This document shows, one piece after another, positions 59,376-64,000 of a stretch of DNA of 64,000 bases (positions are counted from its first letter, which is position 1; each line of letters opens with the position of its first letter). Source of the stretch: Sinotaia quadrata. Its lineage: Eukaryota > Mollusca > Gastropoda > Architaenioglossa > Viviparidae. Made by a program: the position numbers and the translations under genes. The DNA lies in contig CM054179.1 in assembly GCA_028829895.1 (NCBI GenBank), positions 35,650,617 to 35,714,616 on the forward strand, written 5' to 3'. The notes beneath the pieces are model-generated. The model was not told the origin of the DNA. It was given only the letters and a program-made list of their open reading frames with translations, and did no database searches.

Positions 59376-59929
59376 CTTACGTTTAATTAGTTAAAACGGT
59401 TTGTTGCTCAATACACGATAATGCTGCAAAATTATATATTACGTGCCAGATAATGTACTTCTTGTGTTATCGACATTTTCCATTGGACTGAACTCTAGGG
59501 ACAAACGGTACATATTACACAACTTTTTGGTCATCCTCAAATTTCTCCTAAGGTCAAGATTCTTGAAAACACCTTTACAACAATTTTCTTCTTATCAACA
59601 ACAAGGATTTGTGTTACTGGTAATCTGAGAATCCCCCTGAGTAGATCTGTTTCAATGTGTAGTTAAAATTTAAAACAGCAAGCTTTATTTACATGTGTGC
59701 AACATATTATAGTAGACTAAAATGTAAATCGTTAATGTAATCTAATATGTAACAGGTTATTCTAGTATTAACATTTTGCTCCATGGTTTTAGGTATCACT
59801 GGGTGTAGTGAGGTTCCACAAGAATTTAGAGAAACTCTGTCTCACAGAAAGTTTTGAATGCTGAATTATTTACTTCAGTCAAAGAAAGTTTAATGGGGCG
59901 TAGAAAGGAACGTAACCTACTTAACTGTC
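59376..59929. other. Unique DNA
   Basis: No supported feature. Confidence 0.5.
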
Positions 59930-60480
59930 ATGCCTCGAATTACACTGGTCATTGTCCTTAGGCATTCATTCAACGCTACTGTGTTAAGGTCATGCTTCAA
60001 TGCAACTGTATTAGGGTCATGTTTCAATACTACTGTATTAAAGTCATATTTCAATGCAACTGTCTATAGGTTATGTTTCAATGCTACTGTTCCTAAATCA
60101 GGTTTTAATGCTATTTTCCTTAGGTCAGGCTTCAATTATATTTTCCTTAAATATGCTATTGTCCCTAGGTCAAGCCTTAATGTTACTGTCCCTAGGTCAG
60201 ACTTCAATGCTACTGTATTAAGTTCGGACTTCTTTGTTACTGTATTAAGCTCAGGCTTTCATGCTACTCTATTAAGCTCAGGCTTCAGACTGTATTAAGG
60301 TCAGGCTTTAATGTTCATGCTTCAATGTCATATTAATGCTATGTTTCATTGCTACTGCATTATGGTCAGGCTTCAGTGGTGCTGTATTAAGATCAGGCTT
60401 CAATGCTACTGTATTTAGGTCAGGCTTCAATGCTATTGTATTAAGTGGTTCAGTAGTACTGTCCTTCGGTCTGATTTAAT
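59930..60480. repeat. 27-30-bp minisatellite, about 18 copies
   Basis: TTAGGTCAGGCTTCAATGCT plus ACTGTAT, fairly diverged. The minority 27- and 30-base spacing explains the partial frame. Confidence 0.92.
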
Positions 60481-60950
60481 GTCAGTGCCCTCAGGTTCTG
60501 ATTCAACATTACTGACAGTAGATCCCAATTATGTCTATGTCCTCAAATCCAGATTCAGCATTAATGCCCGTAAGCCATAGTTCACTTATAATGTTCTTAA
60601 GACAGGATTCAATGTTGTCATAACTTACTGACTCGTGTTAATGTCTTGAGTTCTGCTTCAGATTTGCTGGGTTTAGGCCTTGAATCAACGCTAATATCAT
60701 AACTTCCTGACTCTATGCTAGTACCCTTGAGTTATATTTCTGTTATGGTTCTGATTCAATGTCAATGTTCTTGACTCCTGGTTCAGTGTTATTGTCTTTT
60801 ATCTTGTTTCAGTATTAATGTCTTTTGATATTGATTTCAGTATGAAAACCATACAGTCTTAATTCAATTTTAAATTCCTTTTGTCTGGATTCAAAATGTA
60901 TATAATAATATTCTTTATTTTAGCACTGCTGCATCCTGATTATATATAAT
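60481..60950. other. Degenerate continuation of the previous repeat
   Basis: GATTCAATGTTAATG and CTTGAG words recur to about 60870. Confidence 0.6.
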
Positions 60951-61085
60951 GTTATCTTTCTCTGTCACTGTGTTATGGTGTATAAAACATATCAAATAAT
61001 GTTATCTTTCTCAGTCACTGTGTTATTGTGTATAAAACATATCAAATAATATTATCTTTCTCAGTCACTGTGGTACTGTGTCTCG
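60951..61085. repeat. 50-bp tandem repeat, about 2.7 copies
   Basis: GTTATCTTTCTCNGTCACTG at 60951, 61001 and 61051. Confidence 0.96.
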
Positions 61086-61214
61086 ATTTTCACTTCGTTT
61101 TCAAACTGTTGAACGGTGTTCTATTATAATTCAGGAAACTAATTATTTCAGATCTCACATATTTTACAGATCCTAGTGCGATTGCTAGACAATCATTTCA
61201 AATTGATATTAAGT

Positions 61215-61490
61215 AAAAGACTGAGAATTACGAGAGAAACGTTTTAAAAACTGATAACAAACAAAAGAGTGAGAATTATTAGACAAAAGTTTAAAAACTG
61301 GCAAAAGAGTGAGAATCACTAGATAAATTTTTAAAACTGATAACAAAGCAAAAGGATGAAAATTCCTAGAGAAATATTTAAAACTCATAATAAAACAAAA
61401 GGATGAAAATTCATTGACAAATATTTAAAACTGGTAACAAGCAAAAACGATGAAAATTACTAATCAAACACTTTTTTTATTGTAAACCGA
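61215..61490. repeat. Degenerate repeat, about 6 copies of 40-48 bp
   Basis: AACTGATAACAAACAAAAGA plus GTGAGAATTACTAGA words recur. Confidence 0.88.
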
Positions 61491-61559
61491 TAACAAGTCA
61501 TAGTTTGCAACATGCTATAAACCAGTTACGGTTAGCTAATACTCGTGTTAAAGAGCAAA

Positions 61560-61835
61560 TCAAAAACTAAATAGAGGAGCCTCCGGCGATCGCAATGACA
61601 CTTATTTCTGGACAGGCATTAATCACTGCATGATTGATATCGGGGAAACTGACGATCAGACGACTTCGATTCGAGGCGAGAGTACTTTCCTTCAAGGTGC
61701 GGGTGTAGTGTGCGGGGAGGGGAGTGCGTTAAAAAGGGGGGAGGGGAGAGGTATGAGGCGAGGGATGTAGCTGTGACGAAAATTTAATGACTGTCTGAAG
61801 GATGGCTCTAGGCTTCCATCTTTCTGGGCCATTCA
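61560..61835. promoter_or_regulatory. GC-rich unique island with a TGATTGAT site
   Basis: This is sharply GC-richer than its flanks. It carries TGATTGAT (61631-61638), the consensus of a PBX-HOX dimer site, several CGs, and G-runs at 61716-61750 (GGGGAGGGG, GGGGGGAGGGG). It may be a regulatory element; no coding frame fits. Confidence 0.3.
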
Positions 61836-62228
61836 TTTCTGTCAAGCAAACTTTTTAATTTACCAAGATAAATGTTAAAATTTAATGATTAATTGATTAT
61901 CAGTTAATTTTTAAGATTATCTAATTATTTTATTTTGTTAAGGTCATGCATATTATTTTCGTTAGTGCATGAAGCTTATTATTGTCGCATGTTAATCTAT
62001 TATAAACTAATTTTAATTTTATTTTGGTTCTTTTATTTTCATATTTCTATTTTATTGAATAAATGTTTATAATAAAATGTGTGTTTTGTACTCACTGATT
62101 TATTTAGTTATAATTTAATATTCTGAATGTATACTTTGCATAAGCATACATATTAATAAAGTTGATTTAAATTAAATAATAAATGACTGATTAACTGATC
62201 GACTTAACAAGTATATCATACCCACGCA
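61836..62228. other. Unique AT-rich DNA
   Basis: No supported feature. Confidence 0.5.
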
Positions 62229-62405
62229 GTCTGCTAGTAAAATGATAAATTTTGGCTAATAAATTTCTATAAATGCAAGTGTTTATCTAACATAGAGACT
62301 GCTAGTAAAATAAATTCTGGCTAATAAGGTTTCTAAAATTGTAAGCGTTTGCCTAATGTAGAGACTGCTAGTAAAATGATAAATTCTGGCTAATAAAGTT
62401 TCTAT
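62229..62405. repeat. About 67-bp tandem repeat, 2.6 copies
   Basis: ACTGCTAGTAAAATGATAAA plus TTCTGGCTAATAAAGTTTCTA. Confidence 0.94.
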
Positions 62406-63065
62406 TGATGAATTAAGGTTTCAAGAAAGAAAACTTGTATCTTAATTAGAAAATCAAGATGATTACTAAAATTATGCCAACTGGCTAATAAATCACGTAT
62501 AAATGTAACTTGTTTATAAAATAAGATGCAGAGGTGAGTAAAAAGGGCCGTGTTTTAGGAGGTGAGTGAGCTACTTCAGCAATAAGGAAGCTTTCCTAAA
62601 ATTGGCAAACTGCAAGTTTATGGCGGCAGGTCGGGTCTCACACGTGTGCAATTTATTAATTCACTTGAGCCTCTCCGGCTACTGGTAAAGATAGTACCAA
62701 CGTCGATAGCTGTGCTTCTCCGACCACTGGGGGAGATAATTCAAATTTTCGGTAGCTGTGTCGTAAAATATTGCTTTTTTATTACCACCTTCCAAGTCTT
62801 CTACTTCTTGAACAGTCTGTGCAGCGAATCTAAAGGTAGTGCAGTAATTCATATCATCTACAGTATTTCCAACAATGTGGAGCCTACTAATTCACAAAAT
62901 CTTCTACACATACTTCTGCTTATATTCTTGGTACGCTTCCCTCCTCCCCTCTCTCTTCTTCCCTTAGTCTGGCACACGAGTATGCTCAAGAGCTTAGTGC
63001 CTGAAAGCGATATGTGTAAAACATTTCTTCAAAATAGCCAGTCAGAAGGCAGCTCTAATACTAAA
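62406..63065. other. Unique DNA, mixed composition
   Basis: 62.62-63.07 kb has a 141-codon plus-strand frame that begins at GTG and ends at the GATA array; it has no ATG-supported start, domain or splice signal and is not called as a gene. Confidence 0.45.
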
Positions 63066-63067
63066 GC

Positions 63068-63187
<120 letters not shown>

Positions 63188-63337
63188 GCAGATATTCTTA
63201 TAATATATTTTTTTCAAAGGATAAAAGGCATTATCGAAATATAGACATTTTCCATCATATGTATTTTGTTCTGTGTTATCAAAATAAATAACATTAATAA
63301 TGAAATCATTATCAGTTTTGCGCAAGTATTTTTTTTA

Positions 63338-63495
63338 GAAGATGCTGTAACACTTTAACTAATACACTGTTTTAAGAATGAACTTAATGACCTTTCATTG
63401 GCGCCCAAGCATTTTATGAGAAGAAGACGATGTAACACATTAACTAATACACTATTTTAAGAATGAACTTTATGACCTTTCATTGGCGCCCAAGC
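63338..63495. repeat. 85-bp tandem duplication
   Basis: TAACACTTTAACTAATACAC (63348) and TAACACATTAACTAATACAC (63433) start matching segments that both end GACCTTTCATTGGCGCCCAA. Confidence 0.95.
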
Positions 63496-63943
63496 AAAAG
63501 TTCGATGAGTGCGACAAGCGAGCGAGAAAAGTGATGTGAGAATGAACTTGAGACAAAGCATGGGGTAAAAAAAATAACATATAGCCGTCCGCATTGCCAA
63601 GCGTACGAGGTAATGTGACACTATAAATATAGCCGGCACTTCCTTCAGGCCATGTCCATGGCTCTCCAGCAGTTTATCATAAGTAAAATTATGTTTTGTA
63701 TCTCATTCGCCTGTCTCCGCGTCCTCACCTCACGCCTAAGAGAACGTTATGAAGAGAAGAGCGTTAAGCAAGGCTGTGCATTGCCCGCAGCCAAACGATG
63801 TTGGTGATAGTCTACTGTTTAGTCGCGCGCTTTTTGTGTCGTACAATCTTAATTCAGTCGTCAAGCTAAGCACAAGATGCGACAGTATATCATCGACTAC
63901 TTTTCTTCTATCTTTAACGCTGTAGAGGAATGTTATAACATAA
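63496..63943. other. Unique GC-richer DNA at the right edge
   Basis: Non-repetitive with several CGs (63.5-63.9 kb). It could be part of a promoter or exon continuing to the right; no frame was convincing. Confidence 0.4.
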
Positions 63944-64000
63944 TGGAGTGAGTGAGTGAGTGAGTGAGTGAGTGAGTGAGTGAGTGAGTGAGTGAGTGAG
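63944..64000. repeat. (GAGT)n microsatellite, cut by the window end
   Basis: GAGT repeats continuously to the last base, so its full length is unknown. Confidence 0.98.

Overview
The window is non-coding-rich animal DNA, not prokaryotic: it is AT-rich, has no operons or ribosome-binding sites, holds exon-like islands that end in GT splice donors, and is full of microsatellites, minisatellites and decayed transposons. The density of distinct short tandem arrays around isolated developmental-gene-like exons would fit a mollusc, and most plausibly a coleoid cephalopod. That assignment is an inference from style and is not proven by any sequence here.

Layout. 1-4.2 kb: six neighbouring minisatellites, several with a palindrome in every unit. 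5.0-6.4 kb: a complete-ended but internally deleted hAT DNA transposon (terminal inverted repeats, perfect 8-bp target duplication, BED-like finger remnant, hAT C-terminal dimerisation remnant). 7-15.8 kb: minisatellites, a long GATA array, a GT/GA array and a 700-bp GTA-type trinucleotide region. 16.6-17.0 kb: a broken Gag-like retrotransposon remnant. 17.3-17.7 kb: one copy of a dispersed element whose second copy lies inverted at 48.1-48.6 kb. 18.3-21.7 kb: five more arrays, including a 73-bp satellite with two palindromes per unit. 22.1-25.0 kb: comparatively GC-rich unique DNA with a back-to-back CCAAT pair, a candidate regulatory or promoter region. 26-29.7 kb: AT-rich DNA and arrays. 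30.38-30.92 kb: the best host coding exon, an ATG-started 180-codon first exon with a GT donor and a Tyr/Ser/Thr/Pro-rich protein resembling the N-terminus of a developmental transcription factor. 31-43 kb: almost continuous minisatellites, including one of about 1.75 kb with dimeric higher-order structure. 43.90-44.10 kb: a candidate signal-peptide exon ending in GTAAGT. 44.6-56 kb: more arrays. 58.3-59.4 kb: a frameshifted minus-strand LINE reverse transcriptase remnant with YTDD. 59.9-64 kb: arrays, a GC-rich island with a TGATTGAT site, and GATA and GAGT microsatellites.

Adding up the intervals listed below, tandem arrays cover about a third of the window, in roughly sixty different families that mostly do not share units. 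Nearly all long reading frames come from arrays whose unit length is a multiple of three (30, 42, 51, 54 bp) or from low-complexity DNA. No tRNA, rRNA, CRISPR array or intact mobile-element gene was found. All calls were made by eye; none has been tested by homology search or RNA data.
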